NCBI GenBank assembly: GCA_009763385.1
Contig: CM019824.1
Span: 105,480,660-105,544,659 of the forward strand
DNA from: Coix lacryma-jobi var. lacryma-jobi
Taxonomy: Eukaryota; Streptophyta; Magnoliopsida; Poales; Poaceae
DNA: 64,000 nt
Direction of reading: 5' to 3'
The position numbers and the translations under genes are program-made. This document shows, piece after piece, positions 26,993 through 40,424 of this stretch (position 1 is the stretch's first letter; each line of letters opens with the position of its first letter). A model generated the notes under the pieces. It was given only the letters and a program-made list of their open reading frames with translations. It had not been told where the DNA came from and did not search any database.

Positions 26993-29900
26993 AAACGGCC
27001 ATCCCTAGCGAGTTTTGCGGTACCGTTTCGTCGGAAATAGAATTGCCAATTGGGTCAAATGGAGATGATTGGGTGCGTCCGTTGCGAAAAATTGAACTGC
27101 GAGTTTTTTGGTGAATCAGTGGGAAAAACGGCCATCCCGAGCGATTTTTGCGGCATCGTTCCGTCGGAAATGAAAGTGCCAGAAACCCACCAGACATGAG
27201 TTTTGGGTCAAACGGAGATGATTGGGTGCGTCCATTGCGAAAAATACAACTATGAGTTTTTTTTGGTAAATCAGTGGGAAAAACAACCATCCTGCTCGAT
27301 TTTTGCAGCAACGTTCCGTCAGAAATGAAACTGCCAAAAACCCAGCAAACATGAGTTTTATGTCAAACGGAGATGATTGGGTGCGTCCGTTGTGAACAAT
27401 TCAACTGCGAGTTTTCTGGTGAAACAGTGGGAAAAACGGCCATACCGAGCGAGTTTTGCGGCACCATTCCGTCAAAAATGGAAGGGCCAAAAACCCACCA
27501 AACTTGAGTTTTAGCTCAAACGAAGAAGATTGGGTACGTCCGTTGCGAAAAATTCAACTGTGAGTTTTTTTGGTGAATCAGTGGGAAAAACGGCCATAAC
27601 GCTCAATTTTTGCGGCACCGTTCGGTCGGAAATAAAAGTGCCAAAAACCGACCAAACATGAGTTTTGGGTCAGACGGAGATGATTGGGTGCGTCCGTTGC
27701 AAAAAATTCAACTACGAGTTTTTTGGTGAATCAGTGGGAAATACGTCCATCCCTAGCGAGTTTTGCGGCACTGTTCCGTCGGAAATGAAAGTGCCAAAAA
27801 CCCACCAAACTTGAGTTTTAGCTCAAACGAAGAAGATTGGCTGCGTCCGTTGCAAAAAATTCAACAGCGAGTTATTTTGTGAATCAGTGGGAAAAACGGC
27901 CACCCCGCTCAATTTTTGCGGCACCGTTCCGTCGGAAATGAAAGTGCCAAAAACCCACCAGACATGAGTTTTGGGTCAAACGGAGATGATTGGGTGCGTC
28001 CGTTGCGAAAAATTCAACTGCGAGTTTTTTTGTTGAATCAGTGGGAAAAACGGCCATCCCGAGTGATTTTTGCGGCACTGTTCCGTCGGAAATGAAAGTG
28101 CCAAAAGCCCACCAAACTTGAGTTTTAGCTCAAACGAAGAAGATTGGGTGCGTCCGTTGTGAAAAATTAAACTGCGAGTTTTTTTGTGAATCAGTGGGAA
28201 AAACGGCCACCCCGCTCAATTTTTGCGGCACCGTTCCGTCGGAAATGAAAGTGCCAAAAACCCACCAAACTTGAGTTTTAGCTCAAACGAAGAAGATTGG
28301 GTGCGTCCGTTGCAAAAAATTCAACAGCGAGTTTTTTTGTGAATCAGTGGGAAAAACGGCCACCCCGCTCAATTTTTGCGGCACCGTTCCGTCGGAAATG
28401 AAAGTGCCAAAAACCCACCAGACATGAGTTTTGGGTCAAACGGAGATGATTGGGTGCGTCCGTTGCGAAAAATTCAACTGCGAGTTTTTTTGTTGAATCA
28501 GTGGGAAAAACGGCCATCCCGAGTGATTTTTGCGGCACTGTTCCGTCGGAAATGAAAGTGCCAAAAACCCACCAAACTTGAGTTTTAGCTCAAACGAAGA
28601 AGATTGGGTGCGTCCGTTGTGAAAAATTAAACTGCGAGTTTTTTTGTGAATCAGTGGGAAAAACGGCCACCCCGCTCAATTTTTGCGGCACCGTTCCGTC
28701 GGAAATGAATGTGCCAAAAACCCACCAGACATGAGTTTTGGGTCAAACGGAAATGATTGGGTGCGTCCGTTGCGAAAAATTCAACTGCGAGTTTTTTTGT
28801 TGAATCAGTGGGAAAAACGGCCATCCCGAGCGATTTTTGCGGCACGGTTCCGTCGGAAATGAAAGTGCCAAAAACCCACCACACATGAGTTTTGGGTCAA
28901 ACGGAGATGATTGGGTGCGTCCGTTGCGAATAATTCAACTGCGAGTTTTCTGGTGAAACAGTGGGAAAAACGGCCATACCGAGCGAGTTTTGCGGCACCG
29001 TTTCGTCGGAAATGGAAGTGCCAATTGGTTCAAACGGAGATGATTGGGTGCGTCCGTTGCGAAAAATTCAACTATGAGTTTTTTTGGTGAATCAGTGGGA
29101 AAACGGCCATCCCGAGCGATTTTTGCGGCACCGTTCCGTCGGAAATTAAAGTGCCAAAAACCCACCACACATGAGTTTTGGGTCAAACAGAGATGATTGG
29201 GTGCGTCCGTTGCGAAAAATTCAACTGCCAGTTTTTTGGTGAATCAGTGGGAAAAATGGTCATCCCGAGTGATTTTTGCGGCACCGTTCCGTCGGAAATG
29301 AAAGTGCCGAAAATCGACCAAACATGAGTTTTGGGACAAACGAAGATGATTGGGTGCGTCCGTTGTGAAAAATTAAACTGCGAGTTTTTTGGTGAATCGG
29401 TGGGAAAAACGGTGATCCTGCTCAATTTTTGCGGCACCGTTCCGTCGGAAATGAAAGTGGCAAAACCCCACCAAACTTGAGTTTTAGCTCAAACGAAGAA
29501 GATTGGGTGCGTCCGTTGCGAAAAATTCAACTGCGAATTTTTTTGGTGAATCAGTGGGAAAAAGGGCCATCCCGCTCAATTTTTGCGGCAACGTTCCGTC
29601 AGAAATTAAACTGCCAAAAACCCAGCAAACATGAGTTTTAGGTCAAACGGAGATGATTGGGTGCGTCCGTTGCGAAAAATTCAACTGCGAGTTTTCTGGT
29701 GAAACAGTGGGAAAAACGGCCATCCCTAGCGAGTTTTGCGGTACCGTTTCGTCGGAAATAGAAGTGCCAATTGGGTCAAACGGAGATGATTGGGTGCGTC
29801 CGTTGCGAAAAATTGAACTGCGAGTTTTTTGGTGAATCAGTGGGAAAAACGGCCATCCCGAGCGATTTTTGCGGCACCGTTCCGTCGGAAATGAAAGTGC

Positions 29901-31705
29901 CAGAAACCCACCAGACATGAGTTTTGGGTCAAATGGAGATGATTGGGTGCGTCCATTGCGAAAAATACAACTACGTGTTTTTTTTGGTAAATCAGTGGGA
30001 AAAACAGCCATCCTGCTCGATTTTTGCGGCAACGTTCCGTCAGAAATGAAACTGCCAAAAACCCAGCAAACATGAGTTTTATGTCAAACGGAGATGATTG
30101 GGTGCGTCCGTTGTGAAAAATTCAACTGCGAGTTTTCTGGTGAAACAGTGGGAAAAACGACCATACCGAGCGAGTTTTGCGGCACCATTCCGTCAAAAAT
30201 GGAAGGGCCAAAAACCCACCAAACTTGAGTTTAAGCTCAAACGAAAAAGATTGGGTACGTCCGTTGCGAAAAATTCAACTATGAGTTTTTTTGGTGAATC
30301 AGTGGGAAAAACGGCCATAACGCTCAATTTTTGCGGCACCGTTCGGTCGGAAATAAAAGTGCCAAAAACCGACCAAACATGAGTTTTGGGTCAGACGGAG
30401 ATGATTGGGTGCGTCCGTTGCAAAAAATTCAACTACGAGTTTTTTGGTGAATCAGTGGGAAATACGTCCATCCCTAGCGAGTTTTGCGGCACTGTTCCGT
30501 CGGAAATGAAAGTGCCAAAAACCCACCAAACTTGAGTTTTAGCTCAAACGAAGAAGAATGGGTGCGTCCGTTGCAAAAAATTCAACTGCGAGTTTTTTTG
30601 TGAATCAGTGGGAAAAACGGCCACCGTGGGAAAAACGGCCACCCCGCTCAATTTTTGCGGCACTGTTCCGTCGGAAATGAAAGTGCCAAAAACCCACCAG
30701 ACATGAGTTTTGGGTCAAACGGAGATGATTGGGTGCGTCCGTTGCGAAAAATTCAACTGCGAGTTTTTTTGTTGAATCAGTGGGAAAAACGGCCATCCCG
30801 AGCGATTTTTGCGGCACGGTTCCGTCGGAAATGAAAGTGCCAAAAACCCACCACACATGAGTTTTGGGTCAAACGGAGATGATTGGGTGCGTCCGTTGCG
30901 AAAAATTCAACTGCGAGTTTTCTGTTGAAACAGTGGGAAAAACGGCCACACCGAGCGAGTTTTGTGGCACCGTTTCGTCGGAAATGGAAGTGCCAAAAAC
31001 CCACCAAACTTGAGTTTTAGCTCAAACGAAGAAGATTCGGTGCGTCCGTTGCAAAAAATTCCACTGTGAGTTTTTTTGCTGAATCAGTGGGAAAAACGGC
31101 CATCCTACTCGATTTTTGCGGCATCGTTCCGTCGGAAATGAAAGTGCCAAAAACCCACCAAACATGAGTTTTAGGTGAAACGAAGACGATTGGGTGCGTC
31201 CGTTGCGAAAAATTCAACTACGAGTTTTTTTGGTGAATCAGTGGGAAAACGGCCATCCCGAGCGATTTTTGCGGCACCGTTCTGTAGGAAATGAAAGTGC
31301 CAAAAACCCACCACACATGAGTTTTGGGTCAAACAGAGATGATTGGGTGCGTCCGTTGCGAAAAATTCAACTGCGAGTTTTTTGGTGAATCAGTGGGAAA
31401 AACGGCCATCCCGAGCGAGTTTTGCGGCACCGTTCCGTCGGAAATGAAAGTGACAAAAACCCACCAGACATTAGTTTTAGGTCAAACGGAGATGATTGGG
31501 TGCGTCCGTTGCAAAAAATTGAACTGCGAATTTTTTGGTGAATCAGTGGGAAAAACGGCCATCCCGCTCAATTTTTGCGGCACCGTTCCGTCGGAAATGA
31601 AAGTGCCAAAAACCAACCAAACACGAGTTTTGGGACAAACGGAGATGATTGGGTGCGTCCGTTGCGAAAAATTCATATGCAAGTTTTTTGGTGAATCAGT
31701 GGGAA
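26993..31705 (+). repeat. 4713-bp higher-order block, copy B
   Basis: This is the second, nearly identical copy of 22280-26992. Similarity falls off between about 31600 and 31700, where 'AACCAACCAAACACGAG' replaces 'AACCCACCAGACATGAG'. Small differences such as TTTTCTGG versus TTTTTTGG near 25110/29823 distinguish the copies. Confidence 0.85.
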
Positions 31706-32830
31706 AAACGGTCATCCTGCTCGATTTTTGCGGCACTGTTCCGCCGGAAATGAAAGTGCCAAAAACCCACCAAACTTGAGTTTTAGCTCAAACGAAGAAG
31801 ATTGGGTGCGTCCGTTGCAAAAAATTCAACTGCGAGTTTTTTTGGTGAATAAGTGGGAAAAACGGCCATCCCGCTCAATTTTTGCGGCACCGTTCCATCG
31901 GAAATGAAAGTGCCAAAAACCAACCAGACATGAGTTTTGGGTCAAACGGAGATGATTGGGTGCGTCCGTTGCGAAAAATTCAACTACGAGTTTTTTTTGG
32001 TAAATCAGTGGGAAAAACAGCCATCCTGCTCGATTTTTGCGGCAACGTTCGGTCAGAAATGAAACTGTCAAAAACCCAGCAAACATGAGTTTTAGGTCAA
32101 ACGGAGATGATTGGGTGCGTCCGTTGCGAAAAATTCAACTGCGAGTTTTCTGGTGAAATAGTGGGAAAAACGGCCATACGGAGCGAGTTTTGCGGCACCG
32201 TTCCGTCGAAAATGGAAGTGCCAAAAACCCACCAAACTTGAGTTTTAGCTCAAACGAAGCAGATTGGGTGCGTCCGTTGAGAAAAATTCAACTGTGAGTT
32301 TTTTTGGTGAATCAGTGGGAAAAACGGCCATCCCGCTCAATTTTTGCGGCACCGTTCCGTCGGAAATTAAAGTGCCAAAAACTGACCAAACATGAGTTTT
32401 GGGACAGACGGAGATTATTGGGTGCGTCCGTTGCAAAAAATTCAACTACGAGTTTTTTGGTGAATCAGTGGGAAATACGTCCATCCCTAGCGAGTTTTGT
32501 GGCATCATTTCGTCAGAAATGGAAGAGCCAATTTGGTCAAACGGAGATGATTGGGTGCGTCCGTTGCGAAAAATTCAACTGCGAGTTTTTTTGGTGAATC
32601 AGTGGGAAAAACGGTCATCCTGCTCGATTTTTGCGGCACCGTTCCGTCGGAAATGAAAGTGCCAAAAACCCACCAAACATGAGTTTTAGGTCAAACGGAG
32701 ATGATTGGGTGCGTCCGTTGCGAAAAATTCAACGGCGAGTTTTCTGGTGAAACAGTGGGAAAAACGGCCATACCGAGCAAGTTTTGCAGCACCGTTCCGT
32801 CGAAAATGGAAGTGCCAAAAACCCAACAAA

Positions 32831-35361
32831 CGAAGAAGCTTGGGTTCGTCAGTTGCAAAAAATTCAACTGCGAGTTTTTTTGGTGAATTAGAGGGAAAAA
32901 CGGCCATCCCGCTCAATTTTTGCGGCACCGTTCCATCGGAAATGAAAGTGCCAAAAACCCACCAGACATGAGTTTTGGGTCAAATGGAGATGATTGGGTG
33001 CGTCCATTGCGAAAAAATCAACTGCGTGTTTTTTGGTGAATCAGTGGGAAAAACGGCCATCCCGAGCGATTTTTACGGCACGGTTCCGTCGGAAATGATA
33101 GTGCCAAAAACCCACCACATATGAGTTTTGGGTCAAACGGAGATGATTGGGTGCGTCCGTTGCAAAAAATTCAACTGCTCGATTTTTGCGGCACCGTTCC
33201 GTCGGAAATGAAAGTGCCAAAAACCCACCAAACTTGAGTTTTAGCTCAAACGAAGAACATTGGGTGCGTCCGTTGCGAAAAATTCAACTGCGAGTTTTTT
33301 TGGTGAATCAGTGGAAAAAACGGCCATCCCGCTCAACTTTTGCGGCACCGTTCCGTCGGAAATGAAAGTGCCAAAAACCCACCAGACATGAGTTTTGGGT
33401 CAAACGGAGATGATTGGGTGTGTCCGTTGCGAAAAAAATCAACTGCGAGTTTTTTTTGGTAAATCAATGGGAAAAACAGCCATCCTGCTCGATTTTTGCG
33501 GCACCGTTCCGTCGGAAATGAAAGTGCCAAAAACCCACGACACATGAGTTTTGGGTCAAACGGAGATGATTGGGTGCGTCCGTTGCGAAAAAATCAACTG
33601 CGAGTTTTTTGGTGAATCAGTGGAAAAAACGGCCATCCAGAGCGAGCTTTGCGGCACCGTTCCGTCGGAAATGAAAGAGCCAAAAACCCACCAGACATGA
33701 GTTTTACGTCAAACGGAGATGATTGGGTGCCTCCGATGCGAAAAATTCAACTGCGAGTTTTTTGGTGAATCAGTGGGAAAAATGGCCATCCTGAGTGATT
33801 TTTGCGGCACCGTTCTGTCGGAAATGAAAGTGCCAAAAACCGACCAAACATAAGTTTTGGGACAAACGGAGATGATTGGGTGCGTCCGTTGCGAAAAATT
33901 CAACTGCGAGTTTTTTGGTGAATTAGTGGGAAAAACGGTCATCCTGCTTGATTTTTGCGGCACCGTTCAGTCAGAAATGAAAGTGCCAAAAACCCACCAA
34001 ACTTGAGTTTTAGCTCAAACGAAGAAGATTGGGTGCGTCCGTTGCGAAAAATTCAACTGCAAGTTTTTTTGGTGAATCAGTGGGAAAAACGGCCATCCCG
34101 CTCAATTTTTGCGGCACCGTTCCGTCGGAAATGAAAGTGCCAAAAACCCACCAAACATGCGTTTTGTGACAGATGGAGATGATTGGGTGAGCCCGTTGCA
34201 AAAAATTCAACTACGAGTTTTTTGGTGAATCAGTGGGAAATACGTCCATCCCTAGCGAGTTTTGCGGCACCGTTTCGTCGGAAATGGAAGTGCCAATTGG
34301 GTCAAACGGAGATGATTGGGTGCGTCCATTGCGAAAACTTCAACTACGAGTTTTTTTTGGTGAATCAGTGGGAAAAACGGCCATCCCGAGCTATTTTTGC
34401 GGCACCGTTCCGTCGGAAATGAAAGTGCCAAAAACCCACCACACATGAGTTTTATGTGAAACCGAGATGATTGGGTGCGTCCGTTGCGAAAAATTCAACT
34501 GTGAGTTTTTTAGGTGAATCAGTGGGAAAAACGGCCATCCTGCTCAATTTTTGCGGCACCGTTCCGTCGGAAATGAAAGTGCCAAAAACCCACCAAACAT
34601 GAGTTTCAGGTCAAACGGAGATGATTGGGTGCGTCCATTGCGAAAAATTCAACGGCGAGTTTTCTGGTGAAACAGTGGGGAAAACGGCCATACCGAGCGT
34701 GTTTTGGGGCACCGTTTCGTCGGAAATGGAAGTGCCAATTGGGTCAAATGGAGATGATTGGGTGCGTCCGTTGCGAAAAATTCAACTGCGAGTTTTTTTG
34801 GTGAATCAGTGGGAAAAACGGCCATCCCGAGCGATTTTTGCGGCACTGTTCCGTCGGAAATGAAAGTGCCAAAAACCCACGACACATGAGTTTTGGGTCA
34901 AACGGAAATGATTGGGTGCGTCCGTTGCAAAAAAATCAATTGCGAGTTTTTTGGTGAATCAGTGGGAAAAACGGCCATCCCGAGCGTGTTTTGTGGCACC
35001 GTTCCATCGGAAATGAAAGTGCCACAAACCCACCAGACATCAGTTTTAGGTCAAACGGAGATGATTGGGTGCGTCCGATGCGAAAAATTCAACTGCGAGT
35101 TTTTTGGTGAATCAGTGGGAAAAATGGCCATCCCGAGTGATTTTTGCGGCACCGTTCCGTCGGAAATGAAAGTGCCAAAAACTGACCAAACATAAGTTTT
35201 GGGACAAACGGAGATGATTGGGTGCGTCCGTTGCAAAAAATTCAACTGCGAGTTTTTTGGTGAATCAGTGGGAAAAACGGTCATCCTGCTCGATTTTTGC
35301 GGCACCGTTCCGTCGGAAATGAAAGTGCCAAAAACCCACCAAACTTGAGTTTTAGCTCAAA
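32831..35361 (+). repeat. 2531-bp higher-order block, copy 1
   Basis: This block starts at 'CGAAGAAGCTTGGGTTCGTC' (32831) and recurs at 35362, 37893 and, in part, 40425. It has about 17 monomers including one shortened by an internal deletion near 33176. A deletion lies just before its start: 'ACCCAACAAACGAAG' lacks the usual linker, which may mark an exchange point. It differs from copy 2 by a few bases, for example GTGGAAAAAACGGCCATCCAG against GTGGGAAAAACGGCCATCCCG near 33613/36144. Confidence 0.9.
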
Positions 35362-37892
35362 CGAAGAAGCTTGGGTTCGTCCGTTGCAAAAAATTCAACT
35401 GCGAGTTTTTTTGGTGAATTAGAGGGAAAAACGGCCATCCCGCTCAATTTTTGCGGCACCGTTCCATCGGAAATGAAAGTGCCAAAAACCCACCAGACAT
35501 GAGTTTTGGGTCAAACGGAGATGATTGGGTGCGTCCATTGCGAAAAAATCAACTGCGTGTTTTTTGGTGAATCAGTGGGAAAAACGGCCATCCCGAGCGA
35601 TTTTTACGGCACGGTTCCGTCGGAAATGATAGTGCCAAAAACCCACCACATATGAGTTTTGGGTCAAACGGAGATGATTGGGTGCGTCCGTTGCAAAAAA
35701 TTCAACTGCTCGATTTTTGCGGCACCGTTCCGTCGGAAATGAAAGTGCCAAAAACCCACCAAACTTGAGTTTTAGCTCAAACGAAGAACATTGGGTGCGT
35801 CCGTTGCGAAAAATTCAACTGCGAGTTTTTTTGGTGAATCAGTGGAAAAAACGGCCATCCCGCTCAACTTTTGCGGCACCGTTCCGTCGGAAATGAAAGT
35901 GCCAAAAACCCACCAGACATGAGTTTTGGGTCAAACGGAGATGATTGGGTGTGTCCGTTGCGAAAAAAATCAACTGCGAGTTTTTTTTGGTAAATCAATG
36001 GGAAAAACAGCCATCCTGCTCGATTTTTGCGGCACCGTTCCGTCGGAAATGAAAGTGCCAAAAACCCACGACACATGAGTTTTGGGTCAAACGGAGATGA
36101 TTGGGTGCGTCCGTTGCGAAAAAATCAACTGCGAGTTTTTTGGTGAATCAGTGGGAAAAACGGCCATCCCGAGCGAGCTTTGCGGCACCGTTCCGTCGGA
36201 AATGAAAGAGCCAAAAACCCACCAGACATGAGTTTTACGTCAAACGGAGATGATTGGGTGCCTCCGATGCGAAAAATTCAACTGCGAGTTTTTTGGTGAA
36301 TCAGTGGGAAAAATGGCCATCCTGAGTGATTTTTGCGGCACCGTTCTGTCGGAAATGAAAGTGCCAAAAACCGACCAAACATAAGTTTTGGGACAAACGG
36401 AGATGATTGGGTGCGTCCGTTGCGAAAAATTCAACTGCGAGTTTTTTGGTGAATTAGTGGGAAAAACGGTCATCCTGCTTGATTTTTGCGGCACCGTTCA
36501 GTCAGAAATGAAAGTGCCAAAAACCCACCAAACTTGAGTTTTAGCTCAAACGAAGAAGATTGGGTGCGTCCGTTGCGAAAAATTCAACTGCAAGTTTTTT
36601 TGGTGAATCAGTGGGAAAAACGGCCATCCCGCTCAATTTTTGCGGCACCGTTCCGTCGGAAATGAAAGTGCCAAAAACCCACCAAACATGCGTTTTGTGA
36701 CAGATGGAGATGATTGGGTGAGCCCGTTGCAAAAAATTCAACTACGAGTTTTTTGGTGAATCAGTGGGAAATACGTCCATCCCTAGCGAGTTTTGCGGCA
36801 CCGTTTCGTCGGAAATGGAAGTGCCAATTGGGTCAAACGGAGATGATTGGGTGCGTCCATTGCGAAAACTTCAACTACGAGTTTTTTTTGGTGAATCAGT
36901 GGGAAAAACGGCCATCCCGAGCTATTTTTGCGGCACCGTTCCGTCGGAAATGAAAGTGCCAAAAACCCACCACACATGAGTTTTATGTGAAACCGAGATG
37001 ATTGGGTGCGTCCGTTGCGAAAAATTCAACTGTGAGTTTTTTAGGTGAATCAGTGGGAAAAACGGCCATCCTGCTCAATTTTTGCGGCACCGTTCCGTCG
37101 GAAATGAAAGTGCCAAAAACCCACCAAACATGAGTTTCAGGTCAAACGGAGATGATTGGGTGCGTCCATTGCGAAAAATTCAACGGCGAGTTTTCTGGTG
37201 AAACAGTGGGGAAAACGGCCATACCGAGCGTGTTTTGGGGCACCGTTTCGTCGGAAATGGAAGTGCCAATTGGGTCAAATGGAGATGATTGGGTGCGTCC
37301 GTTGCGAAAAATTCAACTGCGAGTTTTTTTGGTGAATCAGTGGGAAAAACGGCCATCCCGAGCGATTTTTGCGGCACTGTTCCGTCGGAAATGAAAGTGC
37401 CAAAAACCCACGACACATGAGTTTTGGGTCAAACGGAAATGATTGGGTGCGTCCGTTGCAAAAAAATCAATTGCGAGTTTTTTGGTGAATCAGTGGGAAA
37501 AACGGCCATCCCGAGCGTGTTTTGTGGCACCGTTCCATCGGAAATGAAAGTGCCACAAACCCACCAGACATCAGTTTTAGGTCAAACGGAGATGATTGGG
37601 TGCGTCCGATGCGAAAAATTCAACTGCGAGTTTTTTGGTGAATCAGTGGGAAAAATGGCCATCCCGAGTGATTTTTGCGGCACCGTTCCGTTGGAAATGA
37701 AAGTGCCAAAAACTGACCAAACATAAGTTTTGGGACAAACGGAGATGATTGGGTGCGTCCGTTGCAAAAAATTCAACTGCGAGTTTTTTGGTGAATCAGT
37801 GGGAAAAACGGTCATCCTGCTCGATTTTTGCGGCACCGTTCCGTCGGAAATGAAAGTGCCAAAAACCCACCAAACTTGAGTTTTAGCTCAAA
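35362..37892 (+). repeat. 2531-bp higher-order block, copy 2
   Basis: Same monomer order and private variants as copies 1 and 3, offset 2531 bp. A distinguishing change is CCGTTGGAAATG near 37690, where the other copies have CCGTCGGAAATG. Confidence 0.9.
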
Positions 37893-40424
37893 CGAAGAAG
37901 CTTGGGTTCGTCCGTTGCAAAAAATTCAACTGCGAGTTTTTTTGGTGAATTAGAGGGAAAAACGGCCATCCCGCTCAATTTTTGCGGCACCGTTCCATCG
38001 GAAATGAAAGTGCCAAAAACCCACCAGACATGAGTTTTGGGTCAAATGGAGATGATTGGGTGCGTCCATTGCGAAAAAATCAACTGCGTGTTTTTTGGTG
38101 AATCAGTGGGAAAAACGGCCATCCCGAGCGATTTTTACGGCACGGTTCCGTCGGAAATGATAGTGCCAAAAACCCACCACATATGAGTTTTGGGTCAAAC
38201 GGAGATGATTGAGTGCGTCCGTTGCAAAAAAATTCAACTGCTCGATTTTTGCGGCACCGTTCCGTCGGAAATGAAAGTGCCAAAAACCCACCAAACTTGA
38301 GTTTTAGCTCAAACGAAGAACATTGGGTGCGTCCGTTGCGAAAAATTCAACTGCGAGTTTTTTTGGTGAATCAGTGGAAAAAACGGCCATCCCGCTCAAC
38401 TTTTGCGGCACCGTTCCGTCGGAAATGAAAGTGCCAAAAACCCACCAGACATGAGTTTTGGGTCAAACGGAGATGATTGGGTGTGTCCGTTGCGAAAAAA
38501 ATCAACTGCGAGTTTTTTTTGGTAAATCAATGGGAAAAACAGCCATCCTGCTCGATTTTTGCGGCACCGTTCCGTCGGAAATGAAAGTGCCAAAAACCCA
38601 CGACACATGAGTTTTGGGTCAAACGGAGATGATTGGGTGCGTCCGTTGCGAAAAAATCAACTGCGAGTTTTTTGGTGAATCAGTGGGAAAAACGGCCATC
38701 CCGAGCGAGCTTTGCGGCACCGTTCCGTCGGAAATGAAAGAGCCAAAAACCCACCAGACATGAGTTTTACGTCAAACGGAGATGATTGGGTGCCTCCGAT
38801 GCGAAAAATTCAACTGCGAGTTTTTTGGTGAATCAGTGGGAAAAATGGCCATCCTGAGTGATTTTTGCGGCACCGTTCTGTCGGAAATGAAAGTGCCAAA
38901 AACCGACCAAACATAAGTTTTGGGACAAACGGAGATGATTGGGTGCGTCCGTTGCGAAAAATTCAACTGCGAGTTTTTTGGTGAATTAGTGGGAAAAACG
39001 GTCATCCTGCTTGATTTTTGCGGCACCGTTCAGTCAGAAATGAAAGTGCCAAAAACCCACCAAACTTGAGTTTTAGCTCAAACGAAGAAGATTGGGTGCG
39101 TCCGTTGCGAAAAATTCAACTGCAAGTTTTTTTGGTGAATCAGTGGGAAAAACGGCCATCCCGCTCAATTTTTGCGGCACCGTTCCGTCGGAAATGAAAG
39201 TGCCAAAAACCCACCAAACATGCGTTTTGTGACAGATGGAGATGATTGGGTGAGCCCGTTGCAAAAAATTCAACTACGAGTTTTTTGGTGAATCAGTGGG
39301 AAATACGTCCATCCCTAGCGAGTTTTGCGGCACCGTTTCGTCGGAAATGGAAGTGCCAATTGGGTCAAACGGAGATGATTGGGTGCGTCCATTGCGAAAA
39401 CTTCAACTACGAGTTTTTTTTGGTGAATCAGTGGGAAAAACGGCCATCCCGAGCTATTTTTGCGGCACCGTTCCGTCGGAAATGAAAGTGCCAAAAACCC
39501 ACCACACATGAGTTTTATGTGAAACCGAGATGATTGGGTGCGTCCGTTGCGAAAAATTCAACTGTGAGTTTTTTTGGTGAATCAGTGGGAAAAACGGCCA
39601 TCCTGCTCAATTTTTGCGGCACCGTTCCGTCGGAAATGAAAGAGCCAAAAACCCACCAAACATGAGTTTCAGGTCAAACGGAGATGATTGGGTGCGTCCA
39701 TTGCGAAAAATTCAACGGCGAGTTTTCTGGTGAAACAGTGGGGAAAACGGCCATACCGAGCGTGTTTTGGGGCACCGTTTCGTCGGAAATGGAAGTGCCA
39801 ATTGGGTCAAATGGAGATGATTGGGTGCGTCCGTTGCGAAAAATTCAACTGCGAGTTTTTTTGGTGAATCAGTGGGAAAAACGGCCATCCCGAGCGATTT
39901 TTGCGGCACTGTTCCGTCGGAAATGAAAGTGCCAAAAACCCACGACACATGAGTTTTGGGTCAAACGGAAATGATTGGGTGCGTCCGTTGCAAAAAAATC
40001 AATTGCGAGTTTTTTGGTGAATCAGTGGGAAAAACGGCCATCCCGAGCGTGTTTTGTGGCACCGTTCCATCGGAAATGAAAGTGCCACAAACCCACCAGA
40101 CATCAGTTTTAGGTCAAACGGAGATGATTGGGTGCGTCCGATGCGAAAAATTCAACTGCGAGTTTTTTGGTGAATCAGTGGGAAAAATGGCCATCCCGAG
40201 TGATTTTTGCGGCACCGTTCCGTCGGAAATGAAAGTGCCAAAAACTGACCAAACATAAGTTTTGGGACAAACGGAGATGATTGGGTGCGTCCGTTGCAAA
40301 AAATTCAACTGCGAGTTTTTTGGTGAATCAGTGGGAAAAACGGTCATCCTGCTCGATTTTTGCGGCACCGTTCCGTCGGAAATGAAAGTGCCAAAAACCC
40401 ACCAAACTTGAGTTTTAGCTCAAA
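37893..40424 (+). repeat. 2531-bp higher-order block, copy 3
   Basis: Third copy, offset 2531-2532 bp. One extra base lies in the A run near 38226, which explains the 2532-bp spacing of later landmarks. It is followed by about 170 bp of a fourth copy (40425 to about 40597), after which more ordinary monomers continue to the array edge. Confidence 0.9.
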
